Under the pieces are notes generated by a model. It searched no databases. It saw only the letters and a program-made list of their open reading frames with translations, and had not been told where the DNA came from. A program made the position numbers and the translations under genes. Positions 35,902 through 44,179 of a stretch of DNA of 64,000 nt are shown one piece after another. The number at the start of each line of letters is the position of its first letter. The stretch's first letter is position 1. Source of the DNA: Neorhizobium tomejilense. GTDB lineage: Bacteria; Pseudomonadota; Alphaproteobacteria; Rhizobiales; Rhizobiaceae. The stretch spans positions 124,001 through 188,000 of the forward strand of contig PVBG01000001.1 of NCBI GenBank assembly GCA_002968845.1, given 5' to 3'.

Positions 35902-37755
35902 TCAGGCGCTGAGCGCGTCGTCGCCCGGACGTACCTGCAGATCGTAAAGCGCCTTATAGCGGCCGCCGAGCGCCAGCAGCTCGTCATGCGTTCCGCTTTC
36001 GACAATGCGGCCTTCTTCCATGAACAGGATCCGGTCGGCATGCATCAGCGAGCTCAGGCGATGGGCGACGATGATCGTCACCCGGTCGGCTGCATATCTG
36101 CGCATCGCGGTACGGATGCGCTGCTCGGTGCCGGCATCGATCGCGGCGGTCGAATCGTCGAACACCATTACGGCCGGGCGCAGCATCAGCGCACGGGCGA
36201 TCGACAGGCGCTGCCGCTGCCCGCCGGATAGCGAAACGCCGCGTTCGCCGACGACCGTGCCGTAACCGGTCGGCAGGCCGAGCACGTAATTGTGGAGCTG
36301 CGCACTTTCGCTGGCACGCTCGATGCGTCCTTCCTTCGCCCACGGGTCGCCATAGGCGATGTTGTTTTCGATCGTCGTGGTGAACAGAAAACTGTCCTGT
36401 TGGACCACGGCCACCGACCGGCGCAGCGATTGCAGCGTAGCGCTGTGGATGTCCTGGCCGTCGATGGTGATCTTGCCGCCCGTCACATCGTAGAAACGCG
36501 GGATCAGATGGGCCATGGTCGATTTGCCGCTGCCGGGCGGGCCGACGATGCCGATCGTCTCGCCGCGCTTGGCCTCGAAGGAAACGCCGGTCAGGACCTG
36601 ATGTTTCTCGGCGCCCGGATAGGCGAAATCGACATCCTCGAACCGCAGCGTGCCGTCGGTGACCTTCAGCTCCCTGGCGTCCTTCTCGTCCTTGATGGCG
36701 ATATCGAGGTCGAGCAGTTCGAACAGGCGCGCACCGCAGGTGGAGGCGCGGGCAAAGGCGTTGACCATCAGGCCGAGCTGGCGCACCGGCATCTGCAGGA
36801 TGGTCATGAAGGTGAGGAAGGAGGTGAGCGTGCCGACGGTCATCTCGCCGGCCATTACCTTGGTGCCGCCGACCCAGAGAACGAGGCCCATGGAGGCGAA
36901 GAAGGAGAGCGTCATGGCGCTGGTATTGGCGACGCGGATGCCGACGCGCTGATGCGCCAGCGACACCGCGCTCTTCGATGCCGTGTCGAACTTTTCGAGC
37001 TCGTGGTCCTGGGCGGCGAAGGCACGCACGACGCGGATGCCGCCGAGGTTTTCCTCCATTACGCGGGTCAGAACCGAAAGCCGTTCCTGGAGGTCGAGCC
37101 AGGTGGCGCGCAGCCGGAGCTGCGTCACCGATGAGCGCCAGCCGACGAACGGCACGAAGCTCAGGGCCAGCAGGCCGAGCACCACGTCGGTCGACAGCAG
37201 AAGGTAGGCGCCGATGCCGATCAGCACGGTCAACAGGACCATGCGCACCAGCGCGGTCGAGAAATACATGCGCACGCCTTCAAGGTCGAGCAGCCCGACG
37301 GTGATCAGGTCGCCCGAATGCATGCTGTCATGGAAGCTGAAGGAGAGCCGCTGGATCTTTTCGTAACAGGCAAGCCGGAGGCGATAGCCCATATGGTGGC
37401 CGACCGCCTCGCTGTAGTAGTTCTGGAACAGGGTGAAAACGCCGCGGAGCACGCTGGCGCCGAGGAGCAGCAGGGCAGTCGTCAGAAGCGCATCCTGAGC
37501 CGCCTGGCCGGCATCGCCCCCGGTCAGCGCCACCTGCGTGTGATCCACCGCCTCGCCAAGCAGCCGCGGGATCATCAGCTGGAAGGCGCAGGCGATCAGG
37601 GTCGCGCCGATCGCGAAGCTCGATTGCCACGGATGACGGAAGGCCATGACGGTAATGCGGGTCAGTATCGAGAAGCCTTTGCCCCAACCTGCCGCATTCA
37701 CCAGCGCCAACGAAGCCGACGGCTTCGCGACGCGAACTGTTGCATCGCTGCTCAC
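35902..37755 (-). CDS. ABC exporter half-transporter, degenerate-site subunit
   Basis: A 617-residue type IV ABC exporter with six membrane helices and a C-terminal nucleotide-binding domain. Walker A GPPGSGKST and signature LSGGQRQRLSIARAL are intact, but Walker B reads VMVFDDSTAAID: the residue after the Walker aspartate is Asp, not the catalytic Glu. This is the usual sign of the degenerate site in heterodimeric exporters such as MdlA or TM287/288-type systems. It is the first gene of the pair, transcribed toward the canonical subunit. Confidence 0.9.
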   Translation of the reverse strand: MSSDATVRVAKPSASLALVNAAGWGKGFSILTRITVMAFRHPWQSSFAIGATLIACAFQLMIPRLLGEAVDHTQVALTGGDAGQAAQDALLTTALLLLGASVLRGVFTLFQNYYSEAVGHHMGYRLRLACYEKIQRLSFSFHDSMHSGDLITVGLLDLEGVRMYFSTALVRMVLLTVLIGIGAYLLLSTDVVLGLLALSFVPFVGWRSSVTQLRLRATWLDLQERLSVLTRVMEENLGGIRVVRAFAAQDHELEKFDTASKSAVSLAHQRVGIRVANTSAMTLSFFASMGLVLWVGGTKVMAGEMTVGTLTSFLTFMTILQMPVRQLGLMVNAFARASTCGARLFELLDLDIAIKDEKDARELKVTDGTLRFEDVDFAYPGAEKHQVLTGVSFEAKRGETIGIVGPPGSGKSTMAHLIPRFYDVTGGKITIDGQDIHSATLQSLRRSVAVVQQDSFLFTTTIENNIAYGDPWAKEGRIERASESAQLHNYVLGLPTGYGTVVGERGVSLSGGQRQRLSIARALMLRPAVMVFDDSTAAIDAGTEQRIRTAMRRYAADRVTIIVAHRLSSLMHADRILFMEEGRIVESGTHDELLALGGRYKALYDLQVRPGDDALSA

Positions 37756-38097
37756 GGGTTTATTCCAAAATGAATTACAGAGCCGGAAAAATATCCGGAA
37801 AGACGGCCATTATGAGATGAAGATTCGAGACCTCGATCTAGCCTGCATAATGGTGCTGAATCAGTCAACCGATTTGGACCAAAAACCGAGCCCCATGTGG
37901 TGAATTTTTGACCTGTGTGGCGCCTGAATTTTCAGCAACGAGCCTGCCGGTATTCCAATGCCTGAGCATGCGGATGCGGGAGGAAAACGTCCATCAGGAT
38001 GTTGACCGCGGTTTCTTTTGTCTCCGTGCATATCGCAAGCTCGGTTCCGTGCTGATATCGTCGCGCCGTAACTCACTAGAAAAGGTTCGGCTTTCGC
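37756..38097. other. intergenic region between exporter and MhqO-MhqD genes
   Basis: A 342-base gap between divergent genes. It is A+T-richer than its surroundings near 37770-37930 and should hold both promoters. I could not assign a convincing -35/-10 pair, palindrome or small gene in it; short open frames here have no ribosome site or recognisable protein. Confidence 0.5.
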
Positions 38098-39654
38098 ATG
38101 ACCAGCGGCCTGCATCACATCACCGCCATCACCCGCAAGATCCAGGCGAATGTCGATTTCTACACTGGCTTTCTCGGCCTGCGGCTCGTCAAGAGGACGG
38201 CGGGCTTCGAGGACGCCCGCCAGCTTCATCTGTTCTACGGCGACGGCGCTGCGACCCCCGGCTCGCTGATGACTTTCCTCGCCTGGGAGGATGGCTCGCT
38301 TGGGCGAGTCGGGCATGGGGCGCCGAGCGAGATCAGTTTTGCGATCGCGCCCGACGCGATCGGTTTCTGGCTGACGCGGGCGCTGCAGTTCAACGTCAAA
38401 TTTTCCGGTCCGGCCCAGGAATTCGGCGAACCGGTGCTGCGGCTGACCGACCCCGACGGCATCATCGTCAAGCTGGTCGGCGTCGAAGACACGACGCCCT
38501 GGGTCTGGTGGAGCGGCGGCGGCATAACCGAGGCGGATGCGATCCGAAAACTCCACGGCGCGACGATCCTTTCCGAAAAGCCGGAGCAGACGGCGGAATT
38601 TCTAACACGGCACATGGGCCTCAGGCTCGGGCCGAAGGACGGCAATATCCAGCGGCTGGTGTCGGATGCGCGAGATATCGTCGATGTCCGCGATGCCGGC
38701 GGCTTCTGGACTGCTGCACCCGGCACCGGCACGATCGACCATATCGCGTTTCGCGCCGTCGATCGACCCGAGGTCGAGGCGGTGCATGCGAAATTGCTGG
38801 CGGAGGATGCCGGTGAGATGAACATGCATGACCGGCATTATTTCCATTCGCTCTATGTCCGCGAGCCGTCCGGTACGCTGATCGAACTGGCGACGGACGG
38901 GCCGGGTTTCGCGGCCGACGAGCCGATTGAAACGCTCGGGTCCGAGCTGTTTATCCCGGCGCATTTCAAGGAAGACCATGACGTCCTGCGGGTCATGCTG
39001 CCGCAGTTCGGCCTGCCGGGGGAGGAACGCATCATTTATCGCGACCTGCCTTTCGTGCATCGCATACACATGCCGGAGAATTGGGACGGCACAACTCTGG
39101 TGTTGCTGCACGGCAGCGGCGGCAATGAAACGACCATGCTGCCCTTCGGACGCAAGACGGCTCCGAACGCCATGCTGATCGGGGTGCGCGGGCGGTCTAC
39201 GGACGAGGGGCATCCGCGATATTTCCGTCGTTTCACGGAGACGACGTTCGATCAGAAGGAGATCGTCTCGGAAGCGGAGGCCTTCGTCGCCTTCGTGGAG
39301 GAACTCGGTCCGGCCTATGGCGTCGATCCGGCGCGGACGGGTTTTGCCGGCTGGTCCAACGGCGGCAACATGATCGGCGCGGTGATGCAGCTTCATCCGG
39401 ACCTGATCCGCAAAGCGATCCTGCTGCGGTCGATGAACTGCCTGGAAGCTCGGCCGGCAGTTGATCTTTCCGGCACGCATGTCCTGTCGCTCAGCGCGAC
39501 CGACGATTTTTACGGTTCGCTGGCCCTGGAACTCGAAGAGCGGCTTCTCGCTGACGGAGCGGAACTTACCGCCAGGACGCTCGATGCCAATCACGGGATC
39601 GGCACCGAGGACGAAGTGATCGCTCACGACTGGCTGATCGAAAAGGGCTTCTGA
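38098..39654 (+). CDS. fusion of MhqO-like ring-cleavage dioxygenase and MhqD-like hydrolase
   Basis: A 518-residue two-part protein. Residues 1-280 contain two vicinal-oxygen-chelate modules like Bacillus MhqO; the metal ligands appear to be H7 (GLHHITA), H215 (IDHIAFRA) and E263 (GTLIELAT). Residues 310-518 are an alpha/beta hydrolase like MhqD, with the oxyanion motif LHGSGGNE at 338-344, nucleophile S420 in GWSNGG, an acid in SATDDFYG (469 or 470) and H499 in DANHGIG. In Bacillus the separate MhqO and MhqD proteins detoxify quinones and hydroquinones. A fused form should open a hydroquinone ring and hydrolyse the product in one polypeptide; that coupling is inference. It ends one base before the convergent aminotransferase gene. 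Confidence 0.88.
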   Translation: MTSGLHHITAITRKIQANVDFYTGFLGLRLVKRTAGFEDARQLHLFYGDGAATPGSLMTFLAWEDGSLGRVGHGAPSEISFAIAPDAIGFWLTRALQFNVKFSGPAQEFGEPVLRLTDPDGIIVKLVGVEDTTPWVWWSGGGITEADAIRKLHGATILSEKPEQTAEFLTRHMGLRLGPKDGNIQRLVSDARDIVDVRDAGGFWTAAPGTGTIDHIAFRAVDRPEVEAVHAKLLAEDAGEMNMHDRHYFHSLYVREPSGTLIELATDGPGFAADEPIETLGSELFIPAHFKEDHDVLRVMLPQFGLPGEERIIYRDLPFVHRIHMPENWDGTTLVLLHGSGGNETTMLPFGRKTAPNAMLIGVRGRSTDEGHPRYFRRFTETTFDQKEIVSEAEAFVAFVEELGPAYGVDPARTGFAGWSNGGNMIGAVMQLHPDLIRKAILLRSMNCLEARPAVDLSGTHVLSLSATDDFYGSLALELEERLLADGAELTARTLDANHGIGTEDEVIAHDWLIEKGF

Positions 39655-40746
39655 TCAATCGCCATAATGCAGGGCGATGGCGTCGACGGCGGCGGATATG
39701 TCTGCCTTGAACCCCCGCCGGCGAAGCGCCATGCCATAGGCCGTCAGGTTGCCGAGCACGATATCGAAACGGGCGCGCTGGCCGGTATGGTTGAGCCGGA
39801 TCAGCCGTTCGGCGCCGGGACCGACGCCGACGGAAAGCTCGATGCCGCGCGGGGCGACGGAGAGAACGGCGGTTGGATCGGCTGCGGCCGGAAGCCTGGC
39901 CGCCGTCACCAGGTTCGAACCATGCAAGGCATCGACCCAGAGTTCGCCGCCCATGGCAGCGAGTGCCGCACGTGTCGCTCGGGCGGCGCGGACATGCCGG
40001 GCGACGATCGCATCGATGCCCTCCGCCTCGACGCGATCGAGGGCGGCTTCGAGCGCGAAAAATTCCAGCGGGGCGGTGGTGCCGGATAACGCGCCGCGGC
40101 CGGTTTCGAGCCAGGCTTTCTGGTCGATAAGCGAGAGAATGGAATCCCTTGGCGCCCCTTGTTCAGAAATCAGTTTCCAGGCGGCCGGGCTGACGGAGAG
40201 CGCCGAAACCCCGGCCGGTCCCGCCAGCGCCTTCTGCGGGCCGATAACGGCGATGTCGATGCCGAGTTCGTCGATGCTAAGTGCATGGCCGCCGATCGAA
40301 GCGACCGCATCCACCACCGTGACGATGCCGCGCGAGCGGGCGAGCGCTATGATCTCCTCCAACGGGTTGCGGATGCCGCTTGCCGATTCCGCATGGACTA
40401 GGGCCAGGACCTTGATGTCCGGATGTGCATTCAGCGCCGCCTCGACCGCTTCCAGCCTGATCGGACGGGCGGGCTCTGCGGCGAGATCGACGACCTCGGC
40501 GCCGCCACGCCTGAGCCAGGTGCCGAACCAGCCGCCATACATGCTGGTGACGATGTTGATCGCCTTGAGGCCGGGGCGGGCGAGGCTGAGGGCGGCCGCT
40601 TCCAGCGCGACGACGGCTTCTGCCTGGATCAGCAGGACGTCGTTGCGGGTCTTCAGGATTTTGGCGATCCGGTCGGCGATCGTGGAATAACGCGCAATGG
40701 GAAAGGACGGCGCGTCGTTCAGCGGGTTCCAGCGGTCAAACGTCAT
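39655..40746 (-). CDS. class V aminotransferase (alanine-glyoxylate / pyridoxamine-pyruvate type)
   Basis: A 363-residue PLP enzyme of fold type I. The Schiff-base lysine is K172 in IGPQKALAGPAGV, preceded by the PLP-ring aspartate in VVDAVASIGG (D146). Relatives use alanine, serine or pyridoxamine as amino donor and glyoxylate or pyruvate as acceptor. The N-terminus is short and lacks the usual glycine-rich GPxxVP start, so the entry part of the active site may be unusual. It is the last gene of the second peptide-importer operon, overlapping the ATPase gene by 11 bases, which suggests it acts on an imported amine or amino acid. Confidence 0.85.
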   Translation of the reverse strand: MTFDRWNPLNDAPSFPIARYSTIADRIAKILKTRNDVLLIQAEAVVALEAAALSLARPGLKAINIVTSMYGGWFGTWLRRGGAEVVDLAAEPARPIRLEAVEAALNAHPDIKVLALVHAESASGIRNPLEEIIALARSRGIVTVVDAVASIGGHALSIDELGIDIAVIGPQKALAGPAGVSALSVSPAAWKLISEQGAPRDSILSLIDQKAWLETGRGALSGTTAPLEFFALEAALDRVEAEGIDAIVARHVRAARATRAALAAMGGELWVDALHGSNLVTAARLPAAADPTAVLSVAPRGIELSVGVGPGAERLIRLNHTGQRARFDIVLGNLTAYGMALRRRGFKADISAAVDAIALHYGD

Positions 40747-41533
40747 GGGAGGGTCCTTCCGTTGGTTCTGTCAAAAGGCGCGGTACGGCATGGACCAGGG
40801 CCCGGGCTGCAGGCGATTGCGGATTTTCGATCACCTGCCGCATCGGCCCGGTCTCGACCAGCCGCCCGGCATCCATGACGGCTATCCGGTGCGAGACGGC
40901 GCGCAGGACGGCGAGATCGTGCGAGACGAAAAGATAGCTGATGCCGCGCTCTTCTTGTAGCTCGACCAGCAGTTCGAGGATCTTGCCTCGGATCGAGACG
41001 TCCAGCGCCGATACCGCCTCATCGAGCACGATCAGCGACGGCTTTGTGGCGATGGCACGGGCAATGGCGATACGCTGCCGCTGGCCGCCGGAAACCTCGC
41101 GGATCGAGCGTTCGGCATAGTTCGCGGGCAGGCCGACGCGATCGAGCAGCATTGCGATCTCCGTCGCTCGCCCGGCTTTCGGCACGATGTTGTGGATACG
41201 CAGTGGGTCATTCAAGACCGAGGCAACGGTGGCGCGCGGGTTGAAGGCGCCCAGCACGTCCTGAAACACCATCTGCATCCTGGCGCGACGATGGCGGAGA
41301 TTGGCGCCGGACAGCGAAAGCCAATCCTTGCCCTCGAACCGGATGGCGCCGCCATCGGCTGGCAGCAGCCGCATCAGGATTCGGGCGAGGGTCGATTTCC
41401 CGCTGCCCGAGGCGCCGACGAGGCCGAGCGTCTCGCCGGGTCCTAGCGTCAGCGAAACATCGCTGACCGCCACAACTTCACGGCCGCCGGACGAAAAACG
41501 CTTCGAGAGATTTTCGATCGCGAGCAGCGTCAC
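40736..41533 (-). CDS. peptide-type ABC importer ATPase (OppF type)
   Basis: A 265-residue ATPase of the dipeptide/nickel class. Walker A GASGSGKST is at 40-48, the signature is [15 protein letters not shown] and Walker B is LIVLDEAVSALD. It overlaps the OppD-type gene by four bases and the aminotransferase gene by 11. Unlike the first importer of the window, the two ATPases are separate proteins here. Confidence 0.93.
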   Translation of the reverse strand: MTLLAIENLSKRFSSGGREVVAVSDVSLTLGPGETLGLVGASGSGKSTLARILMRLLPADGGAIRFEGKDWLSLSGANLRHRRARMQMVFQDVLGAFNPRATVASVLNDPLRIHNIVPKAGRATEIAMLLDRVGLPANYAERSIREVSGGQRQRIAIARAIATKPSLIVLDEAVSALDVSIRGKILELLVELQEERGISYLFVSHDLAVLRAVSHRIAVMDAGRLVETGPMRQVIENPQSPAARALVHAVPRLLTEPTEGPSHDV

Positions 41534-42312
41534 GGCGTTGCCTCCCGAATGAGCGGAGGCGTCGCGAGATCGCGATGGCTGGCGATCAGCGTCCTTGTGT
41601 AGGCCTCTCTGGGGGACGAGAGAACAAGTCCGGTCGGGCCAGTTTCAACGAGCCTGCCATCTTTGAAGATTGCCACGCGATCGGCGAAACCAGAAGCCAG
41701 CGCGATGTCATGGGTGATGAAGATCAACGTCATGCCGGCCTCGCGAACCAGTTCGTCGAGCAGCGAGACGATCTCGGCCTGCACGACCATGTCGAGCGCA
41801 CTGGTCGCCTCGTCGGCGATCAGGATGCCGGGCTTGGCGGCAAGGGCGGCGGCAATCGCGACGCGCTGGCGCTGGCCGCCGGAAAGCTGGTGCGGGAAGG
41901 CTTCCATCGCCTTGTCCGGCTGGGGCAAGCCGACTCGCTCCAGCATTTTTAACGCATGGGCATAGGCCTCTGTCCAGGACAGGCGGAGATGTCGGCGGGC
42001 GCCTTCGGCCACCTGTTCGCCGACGCTGAGCACCGGGTTGAGGCTGGAGGATGGGTCCTGGAAAACGAAGCCGAGATCGCGGCCGGGCAAAGGCGACCCG
42101 CCCGAAGACCATCGCATCTCGCCCGCCAGTTTCGCACCCGGCGGCAAGAGGCCGGCCACTGCGCGCGCAAGCGTGCTTTTACCGGAGCCGCTTTCGCCGA
42201 TGATCGCCAGCCACTCGCCTGCGGCAATGTCGAGGTTGAGATGATCCAGCGCCGGCAGCGTCTGGCCGCGATAGGTGACCGAGAGGTTTCTGATCTGGCA
42301 CAACGTGCTCAT
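41530..42312 (-). CDS. peptide-type ABC importer ATPase (OppD type)
   Basis: A 260-residue ATPase paired with the OppF-type protein. Walker [10 protein letters not shown] is at 39-47, the signature is LSGGQRQRVAIAAAL and Walker B is ILIADEATSALD. The C-terminal oligopeptide extension is short. It overlaps the permease gene upstream by four bases, consistent with one tightly coupled operon. Confidence 0.93.
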   Translation of the reverse strand: MSTLCQIRNLSVTYRGQTLPALDHLNLDIAAGEWLAIIGESGSGKSTLARAVAGLLPPGAKLAGEMRWSSGGSPLPGRDLGFVFQDPSSSLNPVLSVGEQVAEGARRHLRLSWTEAYAHALKMLERVGLPQPDKAMEAFPHQLSGGQRQRVAIAAALAAKPGILIADEATSALDMVVQAEIVSLLDELVREAGMTLIFITHDIALASGFADRVAIFKDGRLVETGPTGLVLSSPREAYTRTLIASHRDLATPPLIREATP

Positions 42313-43139
42313 GGCTCCAGCCTCCGGCCGCCAAGCGCCTTGGTCAGGCCTTCGCTGAAGAGGTAGACCCCGACGACGGTCACCACCAGCGCGATGCCCG
42401 GGAAGATCGACAGCGACGGCGAGGAGCGCAGGATGTTGCGGCCCTCGGCGATCATCGAGCCCCAGGTGACCACGTTCGGGTCGCCGAGGCCGAGAAAGGA
42501 AAGGGCGGCTTCGGTGAGGATCGCTGCCGCGACGATGATTGCGGATAGAGCCAGAACAGGCGGCAGGGCGTTGGGCAGGATTTCCCGGAAGGCGATTTCG
42601 GCCGGGTGCATGCCGATCACCCGGGCGGAGGCAACATAATCCCGCTCGCGGATCGAAAGCACCTGCGCCCGCGTCAGCCGTGCCGGATCGGCCCAGGCGC
42701 CGAGCGCGATCGCCAGCACCACAACTGGCACCGAGGCGCCGATGACGCTGACGAAGGCGAGCGCCAGCAGGAAACTCGGGACGATCTGGAAGGCGTCGAC
42801 GATGCGCATCAGCCCTTCATCGACTAGGCCGCCGGCAAAACCGGCCGTCAGCCCGACACAGAGGCCAATTGCAATCGCCGCCAGGGCTGCCGCAAGACCG
42901 ACCGCCAGCGACGTCCTTGTGCCGTGAAGGATGCCTGCCAGCACATCACGGCCGAGCCGGTCTGTGCCGAGCGGGAAGGCGGGGTCGGTGAAGGGCGGCA
43001 ACAGGGCCCGGCCGGCAATGCGCAGCGGGTCGCCGGCGGACAGCATCGGCGCGAACAATGCCACGAGCACCAGAGCCGCCAGGATGCCGAGCCCGATCGC
43101 GCCTTCCGGCGTCCGGACGAGATCGCGTAGGAGCCTCAT
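42309..43139 (-). CDS. peptide-type ABC importer permease (DppC type)
   Basis: A 276-residue inner-membrane protein. LGTDRLGRDVLAGI near residue 60 is the DppC-family motif, followed by a five-helix transport domain and the coupling loop YVASARVIGMHPAEIAFREI. The ATG at 43139 begins the typical cytoplasmic tail; the upstream open frame overlaps the other permease gene and lacks a better ribosome site. It forms the pore with the DppB-type partner. Confidence 0.92.
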   Translation of the reverse strand: MRLLRDLVRTPEGAIGLGILAALVLVALFAPMLSAGDPLRIAGRALLPPFTDPAFPLGTDRLGRDVLAGILHGTRTSLAVGLAAALAAIAIGLCVGLTAGFAGGLVDEGLMRIVDAFQIVPSFLLALAFVSVIGASVPVVVLAIALGAWADPARLTRAQVLSIRERDYVASARVIGMHPAEIAFREILPNALPPVLALSAIIVAAAILTEAALSFLGLGDPNVVTWGSMIAEGRNILRSSPSLSIFPGIALVVTVVGVYLFSEGLTKALGGRRLEP

Positions 43140-43149
43140 GCACGCCCTC

Positions 43150-44139
43150 TCATGAATTGGGCTCCGAGGCACCGACGCGGGGGTCGAGCGCCGCATAAAC
43201 AAGATCGACGAGGAGATTGACGCAGATCACCAGCACGGCGCTGACGACGATGATGCCCATCAGCAGCGGCGCGTCGCGGCCGCTGACTGCCTCCTGCGCC
43301 AGCCGGCCGAAACCGGGAATGGCAAAGATGCTCTCGATGACGACGCTGCCGCCGAGCATGGCGGCCGATTGCAGGCCGAGCATGGTGACGAGCGGCAGCA
43401 TAGCGTTGCGCGCTACATGGCGCAGAACGATGCGGCTGCGGGACAACCCCTTGGAGCGGGCGAACAGCACGAAATCCAGCGTCCAGGCCTCCGCCATGCC
43501 GGAGCGCATCACCCTCAGGAACAGCGCCATGTAGATCAGCGCCAGCGCGCCGACCGGCAGGACGAGATGCCGCGCGATATCCATGGCGCGGGCAAGACCT
43601 GCCTTGCCGGAGGCGATGGTCTCGATGCCCGAGGTCGGCAGCCATCGGAGCTGCACCGCAAAGACGATGCTGAGAACCAGGCCGAGCCAGAAGCTCGGGA
43701 TCGCGTAAAGAATGAGGGAACAGGTGGAAAGCGCTCTGTCTATTATGCTTTCGGGCTTTGCGCCGGCGACGATCCCGAGTGCGGAGCCCAGTCCGAAGGA
43801 AAGCGCCGTGGCGCTGCCCATCAGCAGCAGCGTGTTCGGAAGGCGCTCAAGAATGAGGTCGAGAACCGGCCGCCCGAAGGCGACAGACCAACCAAGATCG
43901 AGCTTCGCCAGCGAGGAGACGTAGAGCCAGAGCCGGGCGAGCATCGACTGGTCGAGGCCATAGGCCTGACGCAACGACTGGGCGACGGTGGCGTCGCCGC
44001 CACCGATCGACAGGAGATAGGCATCCACCGCATCGCCGGAGGCGGATTCGAGCAGGAGGAAGGTCAGGACGACGACGATCAGCAGCACCGGGATGCTGCT
44101 GATCGCGCGACGTCGGATCAATCGAATGGCTCGGTTCAC
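43150..44139 (-). CDS. peptide-type ABC importer permease (DppB type)
   Basis: A 329-residue inner-membrane protein with six predicted helices. The DppB blocks RQAYGLDQSMLARLWLYV, LDLGWSV and the C-terminal DLVYAALDPRVG are visible. It starts with GTG at 44139 and only a weak ribosome site. It follows the binding-protein gene by 40 bases and precedes the DppC-type gene by ten. Confidence 0.92.
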   Translation of the reverse strand: MNRAIRLIRRRAISSIPVLLIVVVLTFLLLESASGDAVDAYLLSIGGGDATVAQSLRQAYGLDQSMLARLWLYVSSLAKLDLGWSVAFGRPVLDLILERLPNTLLLMGSATALSFGLGSALGIVAGAKPESIIDRALSTCSLILYAIPSFWLGLVLSIVFAVQLRWLPTSGIETIASGKAGLARAMDIARHLVLPVGALALIYMALFLRVMRSGMAEAWTLDFVLFARSKGLSRSRIVLRHVARNAMLPLVTMLGLQSAAMLGGSVVIESIFAIPGFGRLAQEAVSGRDAPLLMGIIVVSAVLVICVNLLVDLVYAALDPRVGASEPNS

Positions 44140-44179
44140 GCCGAAAAGCGCCTCTGAATCGGATAGTCCGTCAAGCCTA

